Source of the DNA: Phoebastria nigripes
Lineage: Eukaryota; Chordata; Aves; Procellariiformes; Diomedeidae
NCBI GenBank assembly: GCA_035582835.1
Contig: JAYKAV010001267.1
Location: forward strand, 420,270-484,269
Direction of reading: 5' to 3'
DNA: 64,000 nt
The notes below the pieces were generated by a model. It was not told the DNA's origin, did no database searches, and was given only the letters and a program-made list of their open reading frames with translations. Shown here piece by piece: positions 48,721-60,200 of this stretch. The first letter of the stretch is position 1; each line of letters opens with the position of its first letter. The translations under genes and the position numbers were made by a program.

Positions 48721-51158
48721 GTATCACATAGCCATCATCCTCCGTAGGTACCTACATTTACGCTAAATTTAGGTGACTTAAACTTGAGCTGAATCCCACC
48801 CCACCTACTCAGAGCTGAGCTTATCTAAAGGAGTTCACCAATTAATTTAGCCAAATTCAAGTCCCACACCACAATATGCAAAAAAGATGGGTTAGTTTTT
48901 AAGATACTTATAAAAATTGCTCTACTGTGATAAATAGGTAACCTCTTCAATATAATTTAAAACTTGTAACCCTTTAAGCACAAGAGTAGCAATGTAAGTC
49001 TCAAGGGAAGTTTCCCTTGCATGTTGGCTGGTTGTTATTCTGTCTCCTACCGTATGAAGATTTTCTGTCTTGTAACAGCTGTTTTTCTAAAATTTTACAT
49101 CTCCAGTTCTATCCCCCATTGTTGTAAAAGTAGACATGCAATGTATTAGGCTTTAGCAAGTAACTAAAATAAGATACCACTGGTTTTCAGTGCTTGGGTT
49201 TAGAATTTCTTTCTATAATAAAGGGCTTTTGTGCTATTGAATTTCACCGTACATGAGCAAACAAAAAACTCTCACATGTTCAAAGACAAGGAAATGCCTT
49301 GTGAATTTAAGAGAAAAAGGAAAGAGATCAGAATGTGTGACACTAGTCACTTTATTATTTTCTGCTGGAGCTACTTAACAGATCTTTGCAACTGCTCTCA
49401 AACTGCGAAGTCCATGATATTCCCCACTTGCTTTCAGGGCTTTGATTTCAGAGCTTTTCCTGCTCAACTGCTGTTTATTGTAATGAGTCATAAAAGTCAC
49501 ATCTAGCATAATCAATATTGCTTTGGCTTCATTGTCTTGAAAAGTGGCAGAAACCTTGCTTTGTGTATTTGTCATCCTGTTGCTTATGTTTAGGAGACCA
49601 GTTATTCAAAAGCTAAATACCTGGAAAGATACTACTCTCAGGCAGTTGTCTAGGTAACTAGTATTATTTCACGTAGTTTCCAAACATGAAATGGAAAGGA
49701 TAACTAAAAATAAAAAAGGAATCCCTACTCTGTGATGCGTAAAGAGTCTCTTTTTTCGAAACCAGCTCATGGCAAACCTGTTATTCTGTGAGTGGTCCTT
49801 CTGGAATCTGGGACTGAGATACCATGTAATCTCAGCAAGGGTTGCAGCATTATATGTCGANTTTGCTTCAATGTCTAATCTGGATCATTAAGTATATTGA
49901 GATACATACAGCAAGGACACACTCCAGACATGGGTTTTAAAGTAGTTCCCAATATTTTACTACAATATAAATTAAAAGGAGAATACCAATATAGTATATA
50001 TAATGTATCTCATTGCTATAGTTAGAAATTCTCAACTCTGTTCCTTGGAGAGTACCTTCTGAAGAAAACTGTCATGCTCTATTGAAGACTGGAAAAAGCA
50101 GTTTTAAAATGTTCTTATATAAATTAATTTGTAGTTGAGGGATTTTTTGAGCAGAATTGGGTATCATTGCAGCTAAAACTTAGGTTAGAACCATAAAAGC
50201 CAAGTACTGACTAGTAAACATATGTATAATTTTAATAAAGAAACATTGAAAATGCTATTTGTTAACTTTCCTACTTCAGTCATGGCAAGCCCTGATCCAG
50301 ACACGTTTACTTATTCTCTCCACAGAGAGGCAGAGCGAAGGTTCCCAGTAGTGTTTTGTTCACTATTAACAGTGAAGAATAGAAAATGAAAATTTTGCTT
50401 TTATGTCTGACCCTTGCCAGTGAAACATGAGTAACTGTTTAGATTATGTCACGGTGGTCTGAAAGAACACAAATGGTATAAAGCCAGGTTCTTCTGGTCC
50501 CACCTGCCAAGAAATGTTCCACTAATACTAGGTATGACTTTCTATTAACTCAAGATAGCATTGCATGCTAATAGTAAACAATTACAGAAAAAATACACAG
50601 GGCACATCGGAGAGTCTGATAAAGGGTACTGCTTCCGAAAAGGCAATCTTTTCCAAGAATCTGTCCATCATGTCCCAGAACCCTCGTCGGGCTACACTCA
50701 CCACTGAGTAAGCAACTGCAACCGCATGCAGTTTTCTGAAACAAGCTGCTTAATTATTTAAGGCTTGCCTATCTAGGTAGTTAAGCTGAATGGCAAACAG
50801 AAAATTAAAAATACATGCGTGGTGTGGCTATGGTTCGGGTATGAAGTCAAGCATATTAGATCTTACTTCCTTCATATTCTATTATTATCTTCAGGCAAGT
50901 ATGTGAATAGAGAGTGGAAAATACAGGAGTGTAACTGGTACAGAAGAATAAACCATAGCAATGCCAAACAGTAGATGTGAAAAACAAGTTTTACCTGTAC
51001 ACAGCAGGAAAAGCTACTAATGAGAAAGTCATAAACCAAAGCAACCTAGCTGGGTATTACTTTGTCACTGAGTTGGTTTGCACACTGTAATCTACTTCCT
51101 GACCAAGCTGGGGTATGAAGTTGAGATCTAGAAAGTTAAAAAGACTTGCCCATCTTAC

Positions 51159-51303
51159 CGTTAGATGTTCTCATCTGCCGCCTTCGTCCAACCCGGTCCA
51201 GGCCGATGGGGGTACTTTGTGAAAAGGTGAGCGGCCGGAACCTGGCTGAAACAGCTTTGTAAGGGGGTACCTGGTGCGCGGGAACAGGCGGCCGTGTTAC
51301 AGG
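51159..51303 (-). CDS. SPATA13: SPATA13 exon in the APC-binding-type region
   Basis: A 145-base exon (acceptor CTGTAG at 51304, donor GTAAGA at 51158). It encodes PVTRPPVPAHQVPPYKAVSA then RFRPLTFSQSTPIGLDRVGR and RRQMRTSN, well conserved in Asef2. The proline-rich start could serve as an SH3 ligand. It ends after the first base of a valine codon that the next exon completes. Confidence 0.94.
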
Positions 51304-54300
51304 CTACAGAGAAAACAGGTAAATCCAGTATTAGTAAAGCTACCAGCAACTCCAACTGAGCAAAACTCAGGTATGAAGTAAGGTTTCTTCAGATAGTCCA
51401 GCTAATTACAGGGCCAGTAAAATCCCCTACTTTGAAGTTACATTGCTTAAACACTGCATACCACATCCACCAGCATCGCAGAAAGTATTTTATTACATTA
51501 CAGTTCTCTGTTACATTAAAAACTCCTTAGCCTTCTGTTATGATCAGACACGCTCTATAATTTTCGTCTTGTAATACTCTGAGCCCAAAGGCTCTGGGAT
51601 CTAACTGCTTTGAGAACAGCCTGTGCAATGCCGGCTGGCATTGTAAACGCACATCTGAAGGGAAACCCAAGGCGAAAGGATGACCAGAAATGCTACAGTT
51701 GGAAGTTGTATTCATTTCCTGGGATGCTTGCTTTCTTCAAAAAAATGTATTGCTTTTAAGTAAAAGAAATATAATTTACAAGACAAAAACAATTGTCTAA
51801 ATGATCCTCTGCTTTGAAGATCCCAGGAATCTCATTAAAAAGAGGTAATATTAAGTTTACTCACAACTTTATCTAGAAGCCATTTTCTTTAGTTAAATCA
51901 TTCATTTGCTTAATGATGATTAGAGAATCTCCCCCTGTTTTATTTGCAAATTTAGTCTAATTTTATGTCGTCCCTGAACAGCTCCACATTAGCCAGGCTG
52001 AATGACCTTGCATAAACATTCAACATTAAACAGCCAGGCCTCAGCATATGAACTTCAGAGAAACTCATCTTTACATCTTCTCTTATCTTTCAGTTGTTAC
52101 TGTTCATAGGCCCTTCTGTCAAGTAATCTGAAAGATCAGGGTTGGTTTTTTTATGATCTCTTGACGCTCTATCATGAAACTAAGGATTTAGTATTGTTTG
52201 AAAACGTTTTCTCACACCTAAGCTGTCAGACCAAAACAAAACACAACAAAGGAATTAGCATTACACTTTTCAAACATTCCCATGGGTTTTCAAAGCTTTT
52301 AAGAAAAAAAATCAGCAAGGTGAAGATCAGTCTTTGAAAGCCCCACATAAAATATTTCTAGCACATGTATTCCTGCTTCATTAGTCCTTTTTTACATTCC
52401 AGCTACAAATTTACTTTCTAATATGACTGCCAAAAACCTCTGTGTGTATTGAATGTGATTTAACTACAACCTCATCTTTAAACCTCATTTCTTCAGTGCT
52501 TTAGCAATATACCAGGATCTTATCACTGAATAACACCACAAAGAGTAAGTCCGATATATTGCAACAAATAGCTAATAGAAGTGATGGCAATTATTATATG
52601 CAGATAACTGTCTGACTAAGCAACAAAGCTATTTACTTCTGGGCAACTAAAATTTTCTTGTAAGGCTTCAGTCCAGATCCCTTCCCTGGACAGACAAGGA
52701 TGTGCTGTTACTCAGTGGCAGGCCTGGGAAGGCCATCATTTGGGTTAAAAATGTGTCCCCGTTGGGAATGCTCCGTAGTTTTGGTCTTGACCACAGTGAT
52801 CCAGCAATGTGCTCGTTTAACCCCAGCCAGCCCTCGCGGCAGCATCGGAGCATGGAAGAGTCAACTCAAATAGCTGCCTTGATGCATATTCCTTCGTTAA
52901 TAAACTGATGCGAGCAAGGTTTGAAGAGAGATCAATTTGTTTTCAGCAGTAAATGAAGGACTTGGAGAGTGTTAAATCACTTCCATGGTACAGCAAGGAT
53001 TATTTGGGTTGCCAATACTTACTATCCCTTAAAATCCATCTATTATTCTTGACTAAGATGGCCTAGAATTTATAACAATAATTTTTCTCTTTTTTTTTCC
53101 TCCAAGCTAAGTAGTGATAAAATTAATTTTAAAATAACCCAATTATGTAGGGTTTGAAACTATGGCCTTTGCCTGGGTAAAAGGTTCACTGGCTTTGGTT
53201 GGAGTTTTGCTTCAAGATGCATTTTTTCATCAGGGGATTATAAAGAAAAAATGTGCAATATAAAATAACAATGTTCATGTTAAAAATTGCTTTTCACAGG
53301 AGACTGAAAATCCTGCTGTTGTTTCAGCATGTGATTTCAGTTGGGGGAGCACCGTACCCATGAATGATACCACATTGAACTTCCCAGCAGCAGATCAAGT
53401 AGCANGAGAAAGATTAAGATAATTCAAATTCCATTAATAACCACTGGAATCACATTTTTTGAGGATGTAAATACTATTCCTTTTTTCTGTTGCTTTATCA
53501 GCTTCACAATTCCTTTAGGTAGGAGTCCTCCAGCTTTTCTGGAAAGTGGAAGACACCTGATCAGTGCAGTATTACAAAAGCCCGTGAGCCTGAAGCTCTG
53601 TAACCAACTACAAGACGGGGCCACCAGTACCATCAGAACAGTAAGTCCCTCTACACATCGTACCCGCTCAGGACTACCTCCAGGAAAAAAGGAGCTATTT
53701 TTATCTTTCAGAAGTTTTTTATTTNTCAATGTCTTACCTAAGCCAACAGAGATGGCAAAAAAGTATGTAGGTACTGCTCAAGTACTAACTCAACCTCTCG
53801 CTATTTTCTTACAGGCTTCCTACGTTCCATCAGGTCAGTTTAGTACTACATAAACAGGGTGGGGGTTTTTTTCACATTCACAGTTTTCTTAGATTCTTAC
53901 TTTATTTCATTAATTCCTTAATTTATTACCAAGTTTCTAAAGCTACTTCCTTATTAGTTTTAAGTATCGTTGCTATGCCAATACCAAGATTTTGAACACC
54001 ACAGCTAATGCCACAGGTTTTGAACAGGCCCGCTTTTGGAGAATTTGAAATGATCAATAAATAACGTGTTACCATCATGTTGTTCGTACTCCTCTGTTCC
54101 TGAGGCCCTATACCCTGTAAGGTGACTAAACACACAGCTGTTATTACACACAAATCAGCTCTTATACACCAATACGAGACGTAACAACCATTCCAAGAAA
54201 GAAATAAGGTTAATTTACAATATGAAAAAGATTATCCCAAAGTCAGTATCAGTTTTATTCCATGTTGTTTTGTTTTCTAACAACAAGACAGAGTAATTAG

Positions 54301-54454
54301 TGACCAGGAAAGCAGAATTGTAAGTACACAATGTCAGCTTGACAAAAGGGAAGGAAGAGAAGGAAGCATCCATTTCTAGGCTGAAGATAGAGACAAGGAA
54401 GTGAAAGGTGAAAGGGTCTTTTGCAGTTTGCAGAGAGCACATCTGTTATCTTAC
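51304..54454 (-). other. SPATA13: SPATA13 intron
   Basis: About 3.2 kb of AT-rich noncoding DNA with unresolved bases at 53405 and 53725. No gene recognised. Confidence 0.8.
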
Positions 54455-54817
54455 TTGTGTCAGCAGACCTTCTATCTCTTCTGCCGGACCACTTCCATAG
54501 AAATTGACCCCACCTATTACAGAGATGGGTCGTCTTTTTCGCCCTCTGTGGTAGCCTACTGTATTGCTTTGGATCACAGACCCGACGGAAGCCAGTCCTG
54601 GCTGATCTTCTCCATCTGTGCAGTCTGTCTTCTGAGACTCCACCGCAACCGAATCTTCTGGTATAGAGAAACTTCTGATCGACATTTGGCCATAGTCTGA
54701 GAGAGGTCTGGGACGAGATCTTTTTCCAGAGCCCCATCTCCTGGGTGTGACCTTTTGTGTGTCTGTCTTTTCTTCATCCTGGGATGGGGACCTCTTCCAG
54801 TGGTCATCAGAAACAAC
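54455..54817 (-). CDS. SPATA13: SPATA13 exon, basic/serine-rich N-terminal region
   Basis: A 363-base exon (121 codons) from an acceptor AAAAAG (AG at 54819-54818) to donor GTAAGA (54454). It encodes VVSDDHWKRSPSQDEEKTDT, then RRWGSGKRSRPRPLSDYGQM, and ends RRPISVIGGVNFYGSGPAEE with EIEGLLTQ. The RRPISVIGGV...LLTQ segment is the conserved start of the Asef2 APC-binding region, shared by short and long isoforms of the human gene. The acceptor has a weak pyrimidine tract. Confidence 0.92.
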
Positions 54818-57048
54818 CTTTTTAAATGTGAATAAGTCAAATAAGCCACAGAATTTTCTGACACTTAATCATTTGTGAGTTTTTCATATGACAGATCAAC
54901 TTAACATTGCTAAAAAGAAAGCGTTACCGTAATAAATACAATAAATGCAACTGACAATTCAGGAAGAGAGTAACTTTGCAAAGGAAAGACATCATGATGC
55001 TTGTGCTGAGTAAGGTTAACAGCCAACCATCAGCACCTTTTAGGCAAACATAACTAATAACACTAAAAACTCACCTATTACCTGAGCAGTACAGACAGGC
55101 CCCATCATAAACACTGAATTCACTGAATGATGTCTTGGAAAGACAGCTCTGGCATTCACAGGACTTGTTCCTGTGCACAAGTAGGATGCTACATGTAACA
55201 GCGGTAAAAATAATTCAACCAGCACACTGTGTTTCTGGACTTTCTACCAAGGCCTATAGTGACAGGACAAGGGGNAACGGTTTCAAACTGTTAAGAGGGT
55301 AGATTTACATCAGATATAAGGAAGAAATTCTTTACAATGAAGGTGGTGAGACACTGGAACAGGTTGCCCAGAGAAGTTGTGGATGCCCCATCATTGGAAG
55401 TGTTCAAGGTCAGGCTGGATGGGGCTCTAAGCGACCTGACCTAGCGAAAGATGTCCCTGCCCATGGCAGGGGGGTTGGACTAGATGATCTTCAAAGGTCC
55501 CTTCCAACCCCAACCATTCTATGATATTCCTCTGCTCTACCTCTATTCAGTGATGAAAATAAACAGTAAGGCTGCAGTTTGACTGCTTGCCGATCCCACA
55601 TAACTGTAAGCCGATACCAAAACAGGCAGTCGCACCCCCTCCTACCACTCACTCCCACACTCTCACTTGGGTCAGATGTAGAGATTGTGCAGCCATGTGC
55701 GAATTGGGTGAGTGAGCTCATCCAGTTTGAAAGGGAGAACCTCACTTTCTATACACTCAGGGAGGTTATAGTCATACACAGTAGGACCAGAGATACATTA
55801 TAACACAAATACAGGAAAAACTGATGGTTTTAGAGAGGAAGCTCGGAAAATGAGCATGTTGTTCCTATTTAACAACACATCTGGCTCATGGAGGTTAATG
55901 CCTACAGGTATCATCATAATTGCACTGGTACTGCAAGTTTGGAAATAAAATAACCTCAACTGAAATGCTTGTTAGAGGGAACATTTCTAAGGATTTCAAT
56001 ACATTTGGAGTAATACTGCCATAAACTTTTCTAGCAAAACCCCTGCAGTTTTTATTTTGAGAAAAAATACTGCACATAAAAATTTATATTCCCTTTTCCC
56101 TCAAATTTCCAAATTCTCAGCGTTTCCTTGGCTTTTCCTGGCACCTCTATAAAGAACAGAAAAGAAACAGAGAGAGGAAGATGGGTGTTTCTGGGCTGGG
56201 TGGCAGTTTGCATGAATGCCTGATGGAGTGAATGGCAAACTCCAAAGCACTGCTAAGCAAGTGAACTCTGCCCCAAGTTCTCATACAAATTATGAACTAA
56301 TTCTGACTTTTTTTTGTAAAAAAATCAGCCTACTTCTTTATTAGGATATCGTTAGACTACCCAAGTGCATTTCTGACGACGTCCAAAGCTAATAAGTATT
56401 CCAAAAAAGAGAGGCATCATTTTGTCTGTCTCTGGCTACATTTTTTTCATCTGTTTCAGACGAGATGAAGGCATTTCAGGTATTGCATATTCAAAGCAAG
56501 CCTAGAATCAGCCTTCTACAATGATACCTGTGAATGAGGACTTATCTTCTGTCACCTTCTTCTCCACTTACTGTTTTCAACCAGGCCAGTACAACTCCGA
56601 TGAGCCTTTTTTAGAAAGCCGCCTGATACAGTGGGCAGATTTCGCTTTTTATTTGAAAGACAGCTTAAGACAAATTTCACTCTATGAAACCACTTCAGCA
56701 AGTAGGCAGAGTTATTAAACAGTCAGCATTTTAACATGATTAGTGTAATTAAGGTATGAAAAATGATCAATGTCATACATTGCTCTACATTCAATTATTT
56801 CACTTACAGCATGAAATTTATTCTAGAGCACTTGCATAAATTCTGATTTCTATGGCGTCACACCTGTCACTCAAGCATGCTTCAGCTTCTCTGCAGATTT
56901 TAGCTCAGGAGCAGTTTTAATAGTATAAGCGATTCAGTAGAGAGTGACTCCCTGGCTGGAGCACTGACACAGCTTCAGCAAAGCTGTCCCTTAAACCAGC
57001 CCCTCCGAGGTCAGAGCAGCAAAATCACAGGTTAAGTAAGGTTCTTAC
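54818..57048 (-). other. SPATA13: SPATA13 intron with a CR1 insertion
   Basis: About 2.2 kb, noncoding, containing the CR1 3' end at about 55250-55526. Confidence 0.8.
55250..55526 (+). mobile_element. CR1 LINE, 5'-truncated 3' end
   Basis: Closely follows the well-known avian CR1 3' end: AGTGACAGGACAAGGGG, GACACTGGAACAGGTTGCCC, GTGGATGCCCCATC, CTGCCCATGGCAGGGGGGTT and the terminal CATTCTATGAT. Severe 5' truncation and the ATTCTATG-type end are typical of CR1. It is antisense to SPATA13. One unresolved base at 55275. Confidence 0.93.
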
Positions 57049-57222
57049 CTCAGAATCAGACACACGTAAAGGGTCTCCACATATGCAGTGACTGAGAAAG
57101 GAGCTCATGAGAGTCATTTTATGGTTTTGTTTTGCAGGCTTTTCCGTAAGAGCTACAAATGTGAGCACACTCTCTGCGTAACCAGTCAGGCAAAGTTCAT
57201 CCCATGATCCTGTACTTTCAGA
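57049..57222 (-). CDS. SPATA13: SPATA13 most 5' exon in the window
   Basis: A 174-base phase-0 exon (acceptor CCTTCCCTCAG with AG at 57224-57223, donor GTAAGA at 57048). It encodes SESTGSWDELCLTGYAESVL, TFVALTEKPAKQNHKMTLMS and SFLSHCICGDPLRVSDSE, and joins VVSDDHWK of the next exon in frame. It looks like part of the long-isoform N-terminal region. I rate it a little lower because the match rests on splice sites, frame and partial memory. Confidence 0.82.
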
Positions 57223-60200
57223 CTGAGGGAAGGACACGTCACATGTCATCTCCTAATCTGCTTTTTACACCCTTATCTTGAGCAATAACCTTTGCAAAGA
57301 GAGAACTGTTCTCCTTTTGCAGCACTCCACCTACAGTAGTGATCCAAATGACAGCAAGATTAATCTCTGCTGTGCAATAAACAATGCTGAAGGACGTGTA
57401 TTTTTAGGCTTAGATCTATAAACTGCATTGAAGAATACTAATAAAACAGAAAACATAATCCTCTCATAGCAAAAATCAGAGGAAACCAGACTGATAACCT
57501 CACATTCCTCTAAGTGACCTACTCAAGCAGGACCTGATTGAGTGACCACTTACTAGTAGGAATAAAATATCCAGCACACAACTCATAGGCTCCAGTATTG
57601 CAGTCACTTAAGCATAAGTGTGATTCTTGACATCAATGAAAAAATTCTGAGGAAACAATTTTGTTCCACTTGTCATTGGCTTTATACTGGTGCAGTACCA
57701 CTGACCTCAAATGACCTTCTCTTGATTAATCCCTTATAAGTGAAATCAGGTTTATGTTCTACAATTATTATCGTAACATCCACAGACGTGAGTAGAGATA
57801 TACACGGCACTTCATATAGGATGAAAATCAGAATGTCATGCACTGACTCATGCATTGTAAGTGTTGGTCAAAAATTTCAAGGAATTTCAAGATTTCTGAG
57901 AAGTAAAGGTCTAAACTGAATCCACATTGGATTTTCTGAAATTCACACCCGCTAGTCTAGCAACAGCACAGGATCACCAATGCTAGCAATCAAGATTATT
58001 CATCTTGTCTTTTACGCTGCATCCTAGGTTAGGTTTCTTCTGAGACTGCAAACACAAACAGCTCTACTTATTTATACTGATGCAAATGAATTAATTTTAT
58101 CCAGACAGCTAAATTCCTACAACAGCATATTAGTTAAATTGTTGTATTTCAATCATTTTCCTTTTTCCTGACAGCAGTACATCTACAAATACAACCATTT
58201 AAAATAAACATTTACTTCGATCCAGGCTACACTTTTATTTGCTATTGTTCCCATGTAGTATGTCACTCTTAGGCTGGGATTCAGCTCCAGATTCCCACAT
58301 CTAAAATTTGACATCTGCAATGGAGGTGTCTGTANGTTAGCTAGATGTTAAAGCTGTCATCGTAGCCTGTAGAAATCTGGGATGAGATTTTGTTGCCTGA
58401 ACATAGGCACCCAGGGCCATTTCAAATGTCCTAAGGGATCTAAAACGTCTCCACGTACACGCATCATGCAAGTATGACACAGGACCTACAGAAGGCGTGG
58501 GCCATCCAGAAGCAGCCCCTGGAGATGAGGGGGAACCAGGGCACCTCCAGCAGCACTGGGTGCTTATGTTCAGGCAATCGAGTTAAGCCCCCAAACAAGA
58601 GTGTCAGCCAAACCTACAGAGCACTATGGGCAGGAATCAGGTGCCCAACCTGATTGCAGGTAGATGTAGATGGCACTACAGCCATGTTCCCCAACGCTGT
58701 GGGGAACCCTGCTTGGTCCCCATCTCCCACTCCAGCAAGGCGCAGCTTCCCCACAATGTGCTTTCCAGCTGTGTGCAGCTGTCTTGGATACCTGCCCCTC
58801 ATTGCACTTGACAGCTATTTTTAGGTAACTCGGCTCAGCTCTAGGTGCCACTTTCAGGTGTGCTGTTTAGGGTATGCTCCCCAAGGCCCCCTGACCGCAC
58901 CGACAAGACTACAGCAGGAGCTTTTCCAGGCTGCTCCCAGGTAGACAACTACACCGCAGAGTCTGAGCCCAGCCAGACCAAAACTCTTTGCCTGGGCCCA
59001 GACTGATTTCCCAATCCAGGCACAGNAGCTTCAAGGACTTGATCATGATCTCAACTCAACTCGACCTGGCACTGATACAACCCTGTTGCAATTAATGGCA
59101 CATGGCTGCTGTTGGCATTCCCTGTTACTCATTAATACCAATGTAAGCAACATCAGCATCAGGTGTTTAACCACTGAAATCCTAGCTTAGCCTTTATAGC
59201 CAGATGAGAGCCAGGTTCTGCAACTATTACTCAGACTACAGTGTATATTTGATAAATTCAGCACCCAAAATTGTCTTCAGATGGAGTGCTGCACAAGGAG
59301 CATGAGATCTGATCTGTACAGTAAGTGTTGCTTATATGGATGTAACTTTTATCAGTGAAATGGCAAAAAATTGCCAGCACCTGAAATTGCATGGCAGGAC
59401 TCTTGCTGGCACAGTTATACCAACCATGAATAATCCTTCATCCTATACCTGACCACACTCTCCACTGCAGAAAAAGCCCAGACTATAAGTCTGACCCAAC
59501 ACAGCCTGCTGCTGGTCAGCTTGCCGCTGTTGGTACACTTGTGAGGGCTGACATATAGCTGCCATCATGATGGCAAAGGAAAAACAATCCCTGGGTGATT
59601 TTTTGTTAATGTGTTTATGCCAATAAACTCCCTAATGAAAATAAAATCACTGCTCTATAAATGTGTTGATGCCTGTGTACATTGCTGAGGCTCCCTGCCC
59701 ACTAATCTGCATTTCTACCCCTACCATTACCTATTTGGATTTTTTAAATTTTATTTTTATGTTCTAAATGTACTGATACAATCAATGCTTCATAATATAT
59801 ACATATAGACAAGCATGGCAGTATAAGGGGACACTTAAATCTCCCGAAGGTTTTTCTCTACCTGGCAATCTGCTGGCAAGTCACAGGTAGGTGCCTCCTG
59901 GACAAGGACCTCCAGCCTTGCTGGTCTCCAGGGGAAAGAGCATCCTCCTCCCTTCCCTCTGCCAAAGCAGCAGCTGTGCCACAGGGCCACACAGACACGC
60001 TGCTGCTGCTGCCCATGAACCCCCGGGGGAGCTGATGCTCAAGGGTATTTCATAGCTGTTTTTCACTAAAGCAACTGGCCCCCTTCTGCCTTGTTTTTTT
60101 TATTTAGCTCCACAATAAGTTGCATTGCTTCTTGTTTTGGTATCTCAGTATTTTTGAGCTGCCTGGCTGAAATGCAACCTTGCTAACTACAGCTGCCTTT

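Larger units (their letters stand above)
40659..51158 (-). other. SPATA13: Large SPATA13 intron, about 10.5 kb
   Basis: Holds two GC-rich blocks (about 40977-41260 and 43350-43570), a small palindromic fossil repeat (about 42984-43079) and a long, eroded CR1-type LINE (about 45195-48720). No protein gene was supported on either strand. Confidence 0.75.
25912..57222 (-). other. SPATA13: SPATA13 gene, 3' twelve coding exons
   Basis: SPATA13 (Asef2, ARHGEF29) is a guanine-nucleotide exchange factor for Rac1 and Cdc42 that is held inactive by its SH3 domain and activated by APC; it works in cell migration and the actin cytoskeleton (family knowledge). Twelve exons on the minus strand sum to 2358 coding bases, 785 residues and a stop, and every junction keeps frame. 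Domain order is N-terminal linker and APC-binding-type region (about residues 1-250), SH3 (about 278-333), DH (about 372-570), PH (about 577-695) and a conserved tail. The very close relatives ARHGEF9 and ARHGEF4 were considered; linkage to C1QTNF9 and MIPEP and the tail sequence favour SPATA13. The 5' end is outside the window. Confidence 0.93.
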
